NCBI GenBank assembly: GCA_903889785.1
Contig: CAISYT010000180.1
Span: forward strand, 1-15,055
DNA length: 15,055 bases
Direction of reading: 5' to 3'
DNA from: an uncultured Caulobacterales bacterium
GTDB taxonomy: Bacteria; Pseudomonadota; Alphaproteobacteria; Caulobacterales; Caulobacteraceae
The position numbers and the translations under genes are program-made. The notes beneath the pieces were generated by a model. That model made no database searches and was not told the origin of the DNA. It worked only from the letters and a program-made list of their open reading frames with translations. How positions within the stretch are numbered: position 1 is the first letter of the stretch; each line of letters begins with the position of its first letter. Shown here in pieces: positions 6,426 through 13,291 of the stretch.

Positions 6426-7838
6426 ATGATTCGCCGCGTAGCCCTGATCGGTGCCTGCCTGTTGGCGCTCGGTGGTTGCACCTCCATGTCCGCTATCGGT
6501 TCAAAGATTCCGTTCGTTAAGTCGAAGAATGCCTCGATAGCCACGCAGGGCGATCGCATCTCAGTCATCGCCTTTGATGATAAGGTCTCCGTCAACGACA
6601 CCCTGAAGGGCAAGGATTTTGACCTGCCTGCGCCGATGGCCCAGCAGGACTGGCCCGTTCCCGGCGGCACGCCGGAGCAGAGCGTCGAACATGTCGACGC
6701 AGCGCCCGCCTTCGAGATCGACTGGAAACGTGGCTTCGGTGCCAAGTCCGGCCGGGCTCGCCACGTCACGTCCCCACCGGTGGAGATGGGCGGAAACATC
6801 TATGTGATGGATGGCTCGGCCACGGTGTCTGCCATTGATGCCAATACCGGCCAGATCGTTTGGAAGCGTGACATGCGCCCCGAGGCTGGCCGAATCGCAG
6901 GGCACCGCATCCTGGGGATCGGCGTTGGCGGCAAGGGCGACCGCACCGGTTTTGGCGGCGGCATCGCTGCGGCCGATGGAAAGCTTTATGTCGCCTCCGG
7001 TTTCCGCTTCGTATCTCAGATCGATTCCAAAACCGGTCAGGTCGGCTGGACCAAATCGGTCAGCGCGCCGATCCATGACGCTCCCAATGTGGCGGGTGGC
7101 AAGGTGTTTGCGATTACCATCGAGAACCAGCTGCTCAGCTTCGATACCGCCACGGGCGAGCCGGGCTGGGACTATCAGGCCCTCATTGAGCCGGCCCGTA
7201 TTCTGTCCGCCTCCAGCCCCGCGATTTCTGGCGACACCATGGTTGCGGCCTTTGGATCGGGTGAACTAGTCGCAATGCGCACCGGCAACGGCAACGAGCT
7301 GTGGAACCAGGCCCTTTCACGCGCCAGCCGCACCAACGCTCTGTCGGAAATCCGCGATATTCCGGGCCGCCCGGTGATCTACAAGGGCGACGTCTTCGCC
7401 ATCAGCCATTCGGGCATGATGACCACGACCGACTTGCGCACGGGCGAGGCCCGCTGGACCCTGCCCGTCATCGGCATCACCAGCCCCCTGCCTGTCGGAG
7501 ACGTAGTCTATATCGTCTCCAAGGCGGGCGAGGTGATCTGCGCCAGCCGCGATAACGGGCTGGTCTACTGGGTCCGCGAGCTCAATGGCGGGGCAGGACT
7601 CTCCAAGCGCAAGGTTAAGGCCCTGGCCAAACACCCGGTGCTGTGGTCCTCACCGGTCCTAGCTGACAACCGTTTGATCCTGATGTCCAGCGCCGGCCAA
7701 GCCATCGCTCTTAACCCGAAGACCGGCGAAACCCTGAAAACTCTCAAGCTGGGTGGTCCCGGCCTGATCGGCCCCATCGCGGTACGCGGCAGAGTGTATG
7801 CGGTGACCGACGAAGCGACCCTGGTGGCTTTCCGCTAA
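6426..7838 (+). CDS. bamB: Outer membrane protein assembly factor BamB (lipoprotein)
   Basis: BamB is the beta-propeller lipoprotein of the BAM complex that inserts beta-barrel proteins into the outer membrane. The 470-residue protein starts with a lipoprotein signal MIRRVALIGACLLALGGC, lipidated Cys18. A linker to about residue 85 follows, then PQQ-type propeller blades with repeated D-x-x-T-G-x-x-x-W signatures: IDANTGQIVWKRD, IDSKTGQVGWTKS, FDTATGEPGWDYQ, RTGNGNELWNQ, DLRTGEARWTL, and the closing NPKTGETLKTLKL. The protein is longer than E. coli BamB (392 residues), as is usual in alphaproteobacteria. ATG 6426 places the signal correctly and lies eight bases after the TPR stop. TTG 6414, which overlaps that stop as TTGA, would add four residues (M-S-R-S) and is an alternative. 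Neither has a clear Shine-Dalgarno site, consistent with translational coupling. Confidence 0.92.
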   Translation: MIRRVALIGACLLALGGCTSMSAIGSKIPFVKSKNASIATQGDRISVIAFDDKVSVNDTLKGKDFDLPAPMAQQDWPVPGGTPEQSVEHVDAAPAFEIDWKRGFGAKSGRARHVTSPPVEMGGNIYVMDGSATVSAIDANTGQIVWKRDMRPEAGRIAGHRILGIGVGGKGDRTGFGGGIAAADGKLYVASGFRFVSQIDSKTGQVGWTKSVSAPIHDAPNVAGGKVFAITIENQLLSFDTATGEPGWDYQALIEPARILSASSPAISGDTMVAAFGSGELVAMRTGNGNELWNQALSRASRTNALSEIRDIPGRPVIYKGDVFAISHSGMMTTTDLRTGEARWTLPVIGITSPLPVGDVVYIVSKAGEVICASRDNGLVYWVRELNGGAGLSKRKVKALAKHPVLWSSPVLADNRLILMSSAGQAIALNPKTGETLKTLKLGGPGLIGPIAVRGRVYAVTDEATLVAFR

Positions 7839-7857
7839 TCAAAACCACCTTGATCCT

Positions 7858-7882
7858 GGATAAGCGCGTCTTGCGCCTATCC
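7858..7882 (+). other. Stem-loop between bamB and der
   Basis: GGATAAGCGC (7858-7867) and GCGCCTATCC (7873-7882) pair over ten positions with one A-C mismatch, leaving a five-base loop GTCTT. It lies 20 bases after the bamB stop. The bases after it are GGGCCG rather than a T run, so it is not a classical intrinsic terminator. It could slow or process the transcript between bamB and der. Confidence 0.4.
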
Positions 7883-7992
7883 GGGCCGAATGGGCGAAAC
7901 ACGGCGTTTCTGGATACGGACTCTGCGGTTCATTGCGGCTGAGATGATGGGTGAGGGTGGCCCCGGCGCTCCCTTCCGTCTAAGAACGCCGC

Positions 7993-9594
7993 ATGTCCCT
8001 GAAAATCGCCATCGTCGGCCGGCCCAATGTGGGAAAGTCTACGCTGTTCAACCGCTTGGCCGGACGCAAGTTGGCCATTGTGGATGACCGGCCTGGAGTA
8101 ACGCGCGACCGTAAGTTCGCCACCGGGCGCCTCGGCGATCTGGACCTGATGCTGATTGACACAGCCGGGTTCGAGGACGTGACTGATGAGAGCCTGGAGG
8201 CGCGCATGCGCCGTCAGACCGAACTGGCCGTCAAGCAATGCGAGTTGGCGCTGTTCCTGATCGACGCTCGCGAGGGCATTACGCCGTCAGACCGGGTGTT
8301 CGGTGAAATCCTGCGCAAGGCGGGTAAGCGGGTGATCCTGGTCGCTAACAAGGCAGAGGGCCGCCAGGGCGATGCCGGGACCATGGAGGCCTATACGCTT
8401 GGCCTGGGCGAGCCGATACCGATCAGCGCTGAACATGGCGAGGGCTTAGCAGACCTCTATGCTGCGGTTCTTGAAAAAATCCCCGGCGTTGGCGTCGAGG
8501 ACGACGACGATGATGAGGACGAACACGCCGCCGCTGGCCCTGTTGGCGATGAACTGTTCGAGCAGGATGAGGCCGTAGACGACGGCAAGCCGATCCGCCT
8601 AGCCATTGTTGGTCGCCCCAATGCCGGCAAATCGACCCTTGTCAACAAGCTGATTGGCGATCTCGACCGCCTGCTCACCGGCCCTGAGGCCGGAATCACG
8701 CGCGACGCCGTCAGTGTGGAATGGGAGTGGCAGGGCCGCGCCGTGCGCCTGGTCGACACCGCCGGCCTGCGCCGCAAAGCGCGGGTGCAGGAGAAGCTGG
8801 AAAAGCTCTCCACAGCCGATTCCATCCGAGCCATTACCTTCGCAGAGGTGGTGCTGCTGATCATGGACGCCACCCACCCGTTTGAGACGCAAGACCTGCA
8901 GATTGCCGACCTGGTCGAGCGCGAGGGTCGCGGGCTCGTCTTCGTCCTGGCCAAATGGGACTTGGTGGAAGATCAGGCGCAGACCCTGAAGGACTTCATA
9001 GAGCACGCCAATCGAATGCTGCCTCAGGTTCGCGGTGCCCCAGTGATCGCCCTCTCAGCCGAGACGAGCTATGGCCTGAACAAGCTGATGCCGGCGGTGC
9101 TGAAACTGCACCGCGACTGGTCCACCAAGGTCAAGACACGCGACCTCAACGACTGGCTGGGCATGGCCGTGCAGCGCCATCCGCCGCCCTCGGTGGGCGG
9201 CAAGCGGATCAAGCCCAAGTACATCGCTCAGATAAAGGCGCGCCCGCCGACCTTTGTGCTCAACTGTAGCCGTGCCGACGAGATGCCCGAGCAGTACCGG
9301 CGCTATCTGGTCAACTCCCTGCGCGAAAGCTTCGACCTTCCCGGTGTGCCGATCCGAATTACGGTGAAGAGCGGTGCCAACCCGTTTGAGCGCATCGCTA
9401 TCCGCCCTGCGGATCGCCTCAAGCCCCGCCAGAAGATGGACCTTGATCGCGAGGTGAAAGCCCAACGCGCCGCCCGCGCGGCCAATCCGCCCAAGCCGGG
9501 GGCTAAGAAGGCCGTGCACAAGGCCAAGCCGATCCGACCATCAACGCGGCCGCTACGTGGGCCAGGGAGCAGACGGCCTGGCCCCAAGCGCTAG
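7993..9594 (+). CDS. der: Ribosome biogenesis GTPase Der (EngA)
   Basis: Der is an essential GTPase that helps mature the 50S ribosomal subunit. The 533-residue protein has two tandem G domains and a KH-like domain. Domain 1: G1 GRPNVGKS (9-16), G3 DTAG (56-59), G4 NKAE (119-122), G5 ISAEHG. Domain 2: G1 GRPNAGKS (207-214), G3 DTAGLRRK (255-262), G4 AKWD (320-323), G5 LSAETS. The KH domain covers about 384-460 and contains PPTFVLNCSRAD. Der is usually 440-490 residues. The extra length comes from an acidic linker (about 169-197, with runs of Asp and Glu) and a basic, Pro/Arg/Lys-rich tail after 475. The ATG at 7993 sits immediately before the first beta strand LKIAIVGRPN. The gene is 154 bases downstream of bamB, as in the E. 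coli order. Confidence 0.97.
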   Translation: MSLKIAIVGRPNVGKSTLFNRLAGRKLAIVDDRPGVTRDRKFATGRLGDLDLMLIDTAGFEDVTDESLEARMRRQTELAVKQCELALFLIDAREGITPSDRVFGEILRKAGKRVILVANKAEGRQGDAGTMEAYTLGLGEPIPISAEHGEGLADLYAAVLEKIPGVGVEDDDDDEDEHAAAGPVGDELFEQDEAVDDGKPIRLAIVGRPNAGKSTLVNKLIGDLDRLLTGPEAGITRDAVSVEWEWQGRAVRLVDTAGLRRKARVQEKLEKLSTADSIRAITFAEVVLLIMDATHPFETQDLQIADLVEREGRGLVFVLAKWDLVEDQAQTLKDFIEHANRMLPQVRGAPVIALSAETSYGLNKLMPAVLKLHRDWSTKVKTRDLNDWLGMAVQRHPPPSVGGKRIKPKYIAQIKARPPTFVLNCSRADEMPEQYRRYLVNSLRESFDLPGVPIRITVKSGANPFERIAIRPADRLKPRQKMDLDREVKAQRAARAANPPKPGAKKAVHKAKPIRPSTRPLRGPGSRRPGPKR

Positions 9595-9649
9595 GCGCAA
9601 GCCGTTCCGGTTCGATATGCCTTATTTTCGGGCGCTTAGGTCAGCCAGT

Positions 9650-9680
9650 TTGACACGTCATAGTAGTTTCAAATTATAAA
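9650..9680 (+). promoter_or_regulatory. Putative sigma70-type promoter of the peroxiredoxin gene
   Basis: A perfect -35 TTGACA (9650-9655) is followed after 18 bases by TTATAA (9674-9679). The surrounding AAATTATAAAATGG is AT-rich in an otherwise GC-rich window. Transcription would begin near 9686, giving a leader of about 95 bases before the ATG at 9783. This argues against translation starting at the ATG at 9681, which overlaps the promoter. Confidence 0.55.
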
Positions 9681-9782
9681 ATGGCCCAGTCGCACTGGAC
9701 CAAGCACCATAAAATACCCTCTGTTGCGCGGGGCTTTCAGTCCCTACTTAAAGGTCTGTATTCGCTCGTCAGGATCATGCTC

Positions 9783-10331
9783 ATGCCTCGCCTGCCCAAA
9801 TTTCTTGCTGCTCTCGCGGCCTTCTCTATTCCGAGTGTTGCTCTTGCCGACCTTAAGGTGGGCGATATCTCGCCGACCTTCACGACCAAGGCTTCGCTGG
9901 CGGGCAAGGAATTCGATTTCAACCTCGATTCGGCCCTGAAGAAGGGTCCGGTGGTGCTGTATTTCTTCCCGGCGGCTTTCACTGAGGGCTGTACCATCGA
10001 GGCGCACGAATTTGCGGAGGCGACGGACGATTTCGTCCGCCAGGGCGCGACGCTGATCGGGGTCACCGCCGGCCATATCGATCGGGTGCAGGAATTTTCA
10101 GTCTCGGAATGCCGCAACAAGTTCGCCGTCGCCGCTGATCCGGGGGCGAAGATCGCCTCGCGTTATCGCGCTAAGATGTTTGGCCCTATTGGCTGGTCGA
10201 ACCGCACGTCTTACGTGATCACGCCCGATCACCGCGTAGCCTATGTCTATAGCGCTCTGGCCCCTGACGCCCACGTCGCCAATACCCTGGCGGTCGTTAA
10301 GCGCTGGAAGTCCACCGCGCACTCGGGCTGA
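9783..10331 (+). CDS. Secreted peroxiredoxin (AhpC/TSA family, PrxQ/BCP-like)
   Basis: A thiol peroxidase predicted to reduce peroxides in the periplasm. The 182-residue product begins with a signal peptide MPRLPKFLAALAAFSIPSVALA, cleavage likely after Ala22. The thioredoxin-like fold follows: KVGDISPTF, VVLYFFPAAFTEGCTIEAHEF with peroxidatic Cys70 in the P-x-x-x-T-x-x-C motif, the G-A-T-L-I-G-V-T strand, and NRTSYVI with the supporting Arg141. At the position five residues after Cys70, where PrxQ/BCP proteins often have their resolving cysteine, there is His75. The only other cysteine is Cys110 in SVSECRNKF. The start is ATG 9783, with AGGA at 9771-9774 eight bases ahead; ATG 9777 is too close to that site. 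The gene appears to be transcribed alone and converges on the esterase gene. Confidence 0.9.
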   Translation: MPRLPKFLAALAAFSIPSVALADLKVGDISPTFTTKASLAGKEFDFNLDSALKKGPVVLYFFPAAFTEGCTIEAHEFAEATDDFVRQGATLIGVTAGHIDRVQEFSVSECRNKFAVAADPGAKIASRYRAKMFGPIGWSNRTSYVITPDHRVAYVYSALAPDAHVANTLAVVKRWKSTAHSG

Positions 10332-10349
10332 ACGGCGCAGCGTTCCAAG

Positions 10350-10374
10350 GCCGTTTTTCTGGCCGATTTTCCCG
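10350..10374 (+). terminator. Weak possible terminator between the peroxiredoxin and esterase genes
   Basis: In the 80-base convergent gap, GGCCGTTTTTCTGGCC can form a 4-bp GGCC stem with an eight-base loop, followed by GATTTT. The stem is short and the T run interrupted, so this is a weak candidate. It is the only terminator-like structure in the gap. Confidence 0.2.
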
Positions 10375-10411
10375 CAGGACTGGCGAAACTCTGCGTCTGT
10401 TGGGGAGCGGC

Positions 10412-11074
10412 TTAGGACTCCAGGACCCGGCTCAGGAACGCCCCGCCGTACCGCAGGCCGGCTTCATCGATGCTGTGGCCCAGTCGCGATGAGATGTGGA
10501 GGGCTGTTTCGAACTCCAGTCCCATCAGCACCCCATGCGCTTCATAGGAAGCCGTGACCGGAACCACCGGATCGGCATCGCCGTGGATCAAGATCACCGG
10601 CGGCTTGCTGGCGACGTCCTTGGGCAGGGCGCGCGGATTGACCAGCAATCCGGAATAGCCTGCGATCCCCGCCAGGGCCTGGGCCCGTCGCGGACCGACA
10701 TGCAGGGCCATCATCGTGCCTTGGCTAAATCCCACCAGGGCAAGTTTGCTAGCCGCAAGGCCATATTGAACAAGTTGGGCATCGATGAAGGCGTTCAGCG
10801 CCGGGGCGGATTGGCCGACGCCATCGGTTCGCTCCTCCTCGCTGCGGCTCATCAGATTCCACCACTGATAGCCGCCGGGCTGGCCTGGGCAGGCCTGGGG
10901 TGAATTGGGTGCGATGAATAGAGTGTGGGGCAGGGCGGCCTGCCAATAGGGTGCCAGACCGATCAGGTCGTCGCCATTCGATCCATAGCCATGCAGGAAC
11001 ACAACGATTGATCGCGGATCGCCGCCGGCGGCGGGCCTGGCGGTGGGGCCGGTGAGGGGGAGTGGCAAGGTCAT
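10412..11074 (-). CDS. Phospholipase/carboxylesterase family alpha/beta hydrolase
   Basis: A 220-residue serine hydrolase of the phospholipase/carboxylesterase family (Abhydrolase_2), related to acyl-protein thioesterases. The fold is complete: oxyanion-hole strand VVFLHGYGSNGDDL (24-37), APNSPQACPG (55-64), nucleophile elbow GFSQG with Ser117, the acid in HGDADPVVP (Asp168), and the base in LGHSID (His200). No signal peptide is visible, so it should be cytosolic. The natural substrate cannot be told from sequence; family members hydrolyse short acyl esters and lysophospholipids. The start is ATG 11072-11074, although no clear ribosome site is seen. It follows the CxxC-containing gene by 45 bases on the same strand and is probably the last gene of a transcript that includes amtB. 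Confidence 0.9.
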   Translation of the reverse strand: MTLPLPLTGPTARPAAGGDPRSIVVFLHGYGSNGDDLIGLAPYWQAALPHTLFIAPNSPQACPGQPGGYQWWNLMSRSEEERTDGVGQSAPALNAFIDAQLVQYGLAASKLALVGFSQGTMMALHVGPRRAQALAGIAGYSGLLVNPRALPKDVASKPPVILIHGDADPVVPVTASYEAHGVLMGLEFETALHISSRLGHSIDEAGLRYGGAFLSRVLES

Positions 11075-11119
11075 CAGAATTTCGTGGATGGATCGTTGCC
11101 GTTTGGCAAGGGGCCGATG

Positions 11120-11734
11120 CTAGGCGCGAAGATCGCTGTCTGTCATTGGCGGCTCTTTACGAAGCGCTTCGCGGAACTGATTGAGCCGATCGCGGTATCC
11201 CTGGGCGTCGCCGTATTCGAGGAACTCGAAATAGCGCCGGTGCGGGTCGCTGACCTTTACGGCGTGCTTAATCGGGCACCAGTATTGCTCGGTGCGGCTG
11301 CTGATCTCGCGCACATAGGCCACCACCCCGTTGGCATAGGCGCAAAAGTCGCAGTTTAGCTGTTGGATAAGGTTGAGGTATTTCAGGCGGCGGCGGTCAA
11401 AGGCAATGTAATCACTGCGCTTCACGCGTGGGATCTTATAGGCCCTGAAGCAGATCGCCTGGTAGCCGCTGACCCACAGGTCGATGATCACCATGGGCAC
11501 GATCAGCGAATAGATCACGGGCGCGGTCATCACCACGGCGGGGCGGGTTGCTCCGAAGTAGGCGGCCATGCCCGGGCGGAGCTTCCGGTGTTCGTCAACA
11601 ATGCCGTGCTCGAAATCGCCGATGATCTGGCGCAGACGCGCACCCAACACGCGCCGCCGGGCTTCAATTTCGCGGTCGAGTTCGGCCTGGAGGCGAACAA
11701 TCTCCGCGGCCAGATCCTGCATGCGCTGTGTCAT
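11120..11734 (-). CDS. Conserved hypothetical protein with CxxC and YWCPIKHA motifs
   Basis: A 204-residue protein I cannot assign to a named function. In order: a charged helical N terminus likely to form a coiled coil (residues 3-50), a hydrophobic segment that may cross or enter the membrane (about 66-90, including PVIYSLIVPMVIIDLWVSG), a basic stretch, then a core LNCDFCAYANGVVAYVREI (127-144) and RTEQYWCPIKHA (147-158). The core has Cys128, Cys131, Cys153 and His157, spaced as in a metal site or redox centre. The ending RRYFEFLEYGDAQGYRDRL also looks conserved. From memory, similar proteins occur as unnamed genes in other proteobacteria. It lies 65 bases after amtB and 45 before the esterase, all on the minus strand. 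A membrane-anchored protein with a cytosolic Cys/His site is my reading, not a known fact. Confidence 0.78.
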   Translation of the reverse strand: MTQRMQDLAAEIVRLQAELDREIEARRRVLGARLRQIIGDFEHGIVDEHRKLRPGMAAYFGATRPAVVMTAPVIYSLIVPMVIIDLWVSGYQAICFRAYKIPRVKRSDYIAFDRRRLKYLNLIQQLNCDFCAYANGVVAYVREISSRTEQYWCPIKHAVKVSDPHRRYFEFLEYGDAQGYRDRLNQFREALRKEPPMTDSDLRA

Positions 11735-11755
11735 CGGGCCTGATTGGGGTTGCGA

Positions 11756-11770
11756 CCCTAGAGGCTAGGG
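11756..11770 (-). other. Perfect short hairpin between amtB and the CxxC gene
   Basis: CCCTAG (11756-11761) and CTAGGG (11765-11770) are perfectly complementary with a three-base loop. The hairpin lies in the 65-base gap 3' of amtB. No T run follows on the minus strand, so it is not a standard terminator; it could stabilise the amtB message or mark a processing site. Confidence 0.35.
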
Positions 11771-11799
11771 CCGCACGAGGTCAGCTGGCAAGAGTCGGC

Positions 11800-13008
11800 C
11801 TACATTGGCGAGGCGCGTTCTCCATGGCTGGACAAATCCAGCCCGTCTTCGATGGCCGTATCGCTGGCCCGCAGTCCAATCAGCTTGCTGCAAACGAACA
11901 GGATCGCCGCAGTCGCCACAACGGTCCATGCCACGACCGCGCCCAGGCCTAGCGCCTGAACGCCCAGCTGAGCCGCCCAGCCGTTGGTGATCGGATAGCC
12001 CGTGCCGCCTAGGCTCGTCGCAGCAAACACCGCGGCCAACAACACGCCCAGCATGCCCCCCACGCCATGGACAGCAAACACGTCCAGGCTGTCGTCGATC
12101 TTCAGCCGATACTTCACCGGTTCTACGCACAGGAAACAGATTGCCCCGCCCGCGATGCCCAGCGCCGATCCGCCGATCGGGCCAATGAAGCCGCTGGCCG
12201 GTGTCACCGTTGCCAGACCGGCCACTACGCCGGTCACCGCGCCCATCAGGCTGGGCCGCTTGAACTTGAACCATTCGAGCAGGGTCCAGGTTATTCCGGC
12301 GGCGCAGGCCGACAGATGCGTCACAGTGATGGCCATGGCCGCGTCGCCGTTTGCCGCCAGGGCGCTGCCGCCATTGAAGCCGTACCAGCCCACCCAGAGC
12401 ATGCCCGCACCAATCGCCGTCATCGCCGGGTTGTGCGGCGGGTCGAGATGGCGTGGGAATCCGCTCCTAGGCCCGACCGCTCGCGCGAACATTAGGGCGG
12501 ACACGCCGGCCGTGGCGTGCACCACAATGCCGCCGGCAAAATCCATCACCCCAAGCTGTGCCAGCCACCCACCGCCCCAGATCCAATGCGCGACCGGGGT
12601 GTAAACCAACAAAAGCCAGAGTGCGCTGAACGCCAGTACGGCGTTGAACTTAACGCGTTCGACAAAGGCACCCACAATCAAGGCCGGGGTGATGATGGCG
12701 AAGGTCATCTGGAACATGACCACGGCCATTTCTGGGATAGCGTCTGTGCGGCTGTCGCGGGTCACAGAAGTAAGCAGCGCCTTGGATAGATCGCCGATCC
12801 AGGGGCCACCGGGCGTGAAGGCCAGGCTGTAGCCGCAGACCATCCAGAATACCGAGGCCAGGCAGGCAATGGCGACGCAGTGCATTATCACTGACAGCAG
12901 GTTCTTTTGCTGCACCAGCCCGCCATAGAACATGGCCAGGCCCGGCAGGGTCATGAACAGAACGAGCGCTGTCGATGTCAGCACCCAGGCCGTGTTGCCG
13001 CTATCCAT
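11800..13008 (-). CDS. amtB: Ammonium transporter AmtB
   Basis: AmtB forms a trimeric inner-membrane channel that takes up ammonium and conducts it as NH3 plus a proton. The 402-residue protein has about eleven membrane segments and all key pore residues: Phe gate pair Phe103 (MTFAIITPALI) and Phe211 (WYGFNGGS), Trp144 (HWIWGGGW), Asp156 in DFAGG, and the twin histidines His164 (VVHATAG) and His314 (FAVHGVGG). The C-terminal tail GLRASDTAIEDGLDLSSHGE (378-397) is the conserved segment that contacts PII protein GlnK. No signal peptide is seen, unlike in E. coli AmtB. The start is ATG 13006-13008 with a GGGGCGCGGGGA purine stretch just upstream. No glnK gene lies next to it, so the PII partner must be encoded elsewhere. 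It is likely the first gene of a transcript with the two minus-strand genes that follow. Confidence 0.96.
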   Translation of the reverse strand: MDSGNTAWVLTSTALVLFMTLPGLAMFYGGLVQQKNLLSVIMHCVAIACLASVFWMVCGYSLAFTPGGPWIGDLSKALLTSVTRDSRTDAIPEMAVVMFQMTFAIITPALIVGAFVERVKFNAVLAFSALWLLLVYTPVAHWIWGGGWLAQLGVMDFAGGIVVHATAGVSALMFARAVGPRSGFPRHLDPPHNPAMTAIGAGMLWVGWYGFNGGSALAANGDAAMAITVTHLSACAAGITWTLLEWFKFKRPSLMGAVTGVVAGLATVTPASGFIGPIGGSALGIAGGAICFLCVEPVKYRLKIDDSLDVFAVHGVGGMLGVLLAAVFAATSLGGTGYPITNGWAAQLGVQALGLGAVVAWTVVATAAILFVCSKLIGLRASDTAIEDGLDLSSHGERASPM

Positions 13009-13023
13009 TCCCCGCGCCCCCTT

Positions 13024-13041
13024 GCTGGCTTACCTGCCAGC
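13024..13041 (-). promoter_or_regulatory. Perfect inverted repeat in the amtB leader
   Basis: GCTGGC (13024-13029) and GCCAGC (13036-13041) form a perfect 6-bp dyad with a six-base spacer. It lies 15 bases before the amtB start and within the leader predicted from the promoter at 13053-13081. It could be an operator or an RNA hairpin that controls access to the ribosome site. Confidence 0.45.
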
Positions 13042-13052
13042 CTTACCTATTG

Positions 13053-13081
13053 GATTTAGCGCGAGCATCAAGATTCGTCAG
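13053..13081 (-). promoter_or_regulatory. Putative Caulobacter-type housekeeping promoter of amtB
   Basis: On the minus strand CTGACGA (13081-13075) is followed after 14 bases by GCTAAATC (13060-13053). This fits the Caulobacter sigma73 consensus TTGACGS, N10-14, GCTANAWC with one mismatch in the first element and none in the second. The start of transcription would be near 13046, leaving a leader of about 37 bases. I found no sigma54 element (TGGCAC, N5, TTGC), which many amtB genes have. A further TTGACA lies just upstream (13087-13082) but is too far from the -10 to act with it. Confidence 0.55.
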
Positions 13082-13198
13082 TGTCAAAAAAGCGTGGGCG
13101 ATCCAAGCGAGGTCAAACTTGAGCTGGACGATACCGTCTGAGGTTCATAGCGGGGTCGTCCTCTAGCCCGATTTTGAGGTTGTCCCCGTCTTGGCCGT

Positions 13199-13226
13199 GC
13201 AAGGCCGGCTTAAATTGCGGCCTTGC
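13199..13226. repeat. Perfect 9-bp inverted repeat (GCAAGGCCG)
   Basis: GCAAGGCCG (13199-13207) and CGGCCTTGC (13218-13226) are exact reverse complements, separated by the AT-rich ten bases GCTTAAATTG. It is 65 bases upstream of the small gene at 13292. Neither strand has a T run after the stem, so a terminator is unlikely. It could be an operator, with the AT-rich centre as part of a promoter, or a leader hairpin. Confidence 0.7.
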
Positions 13227-13291
13227 GTTGAGGCGCGGCGACGGGCAGTGCTGAGGGCCCGGCCGTTGGTCGATTGATCAAGGCTGAACTT

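Noticed and set aside
8457..8954. A 165-codon minus-strand open frame inside der
   Set aside because: It is very rich in Ser and Arg, a by-product of the acidic codon runs in der read in reverse. There is no ribosome site and no domain.
9681..9782. Earlier ATG at 9681 for the peroxiredoxin
   Set aside because: It overlaps the predicted -10 region and would place the signal peptide 34 residues inside the product. ATG 9783 has AGGA at the right distance.
12002..12604. A 200-codon open frame on the plus strand, opposite amtB
   Set aside because: It lies entirely antisense to the strongly conserved AmtB sequence. Its product is rich in Pro, Ala, Thr and Arg with no recognisable domain, which is a typical shadow frame in GC-rich DNA.
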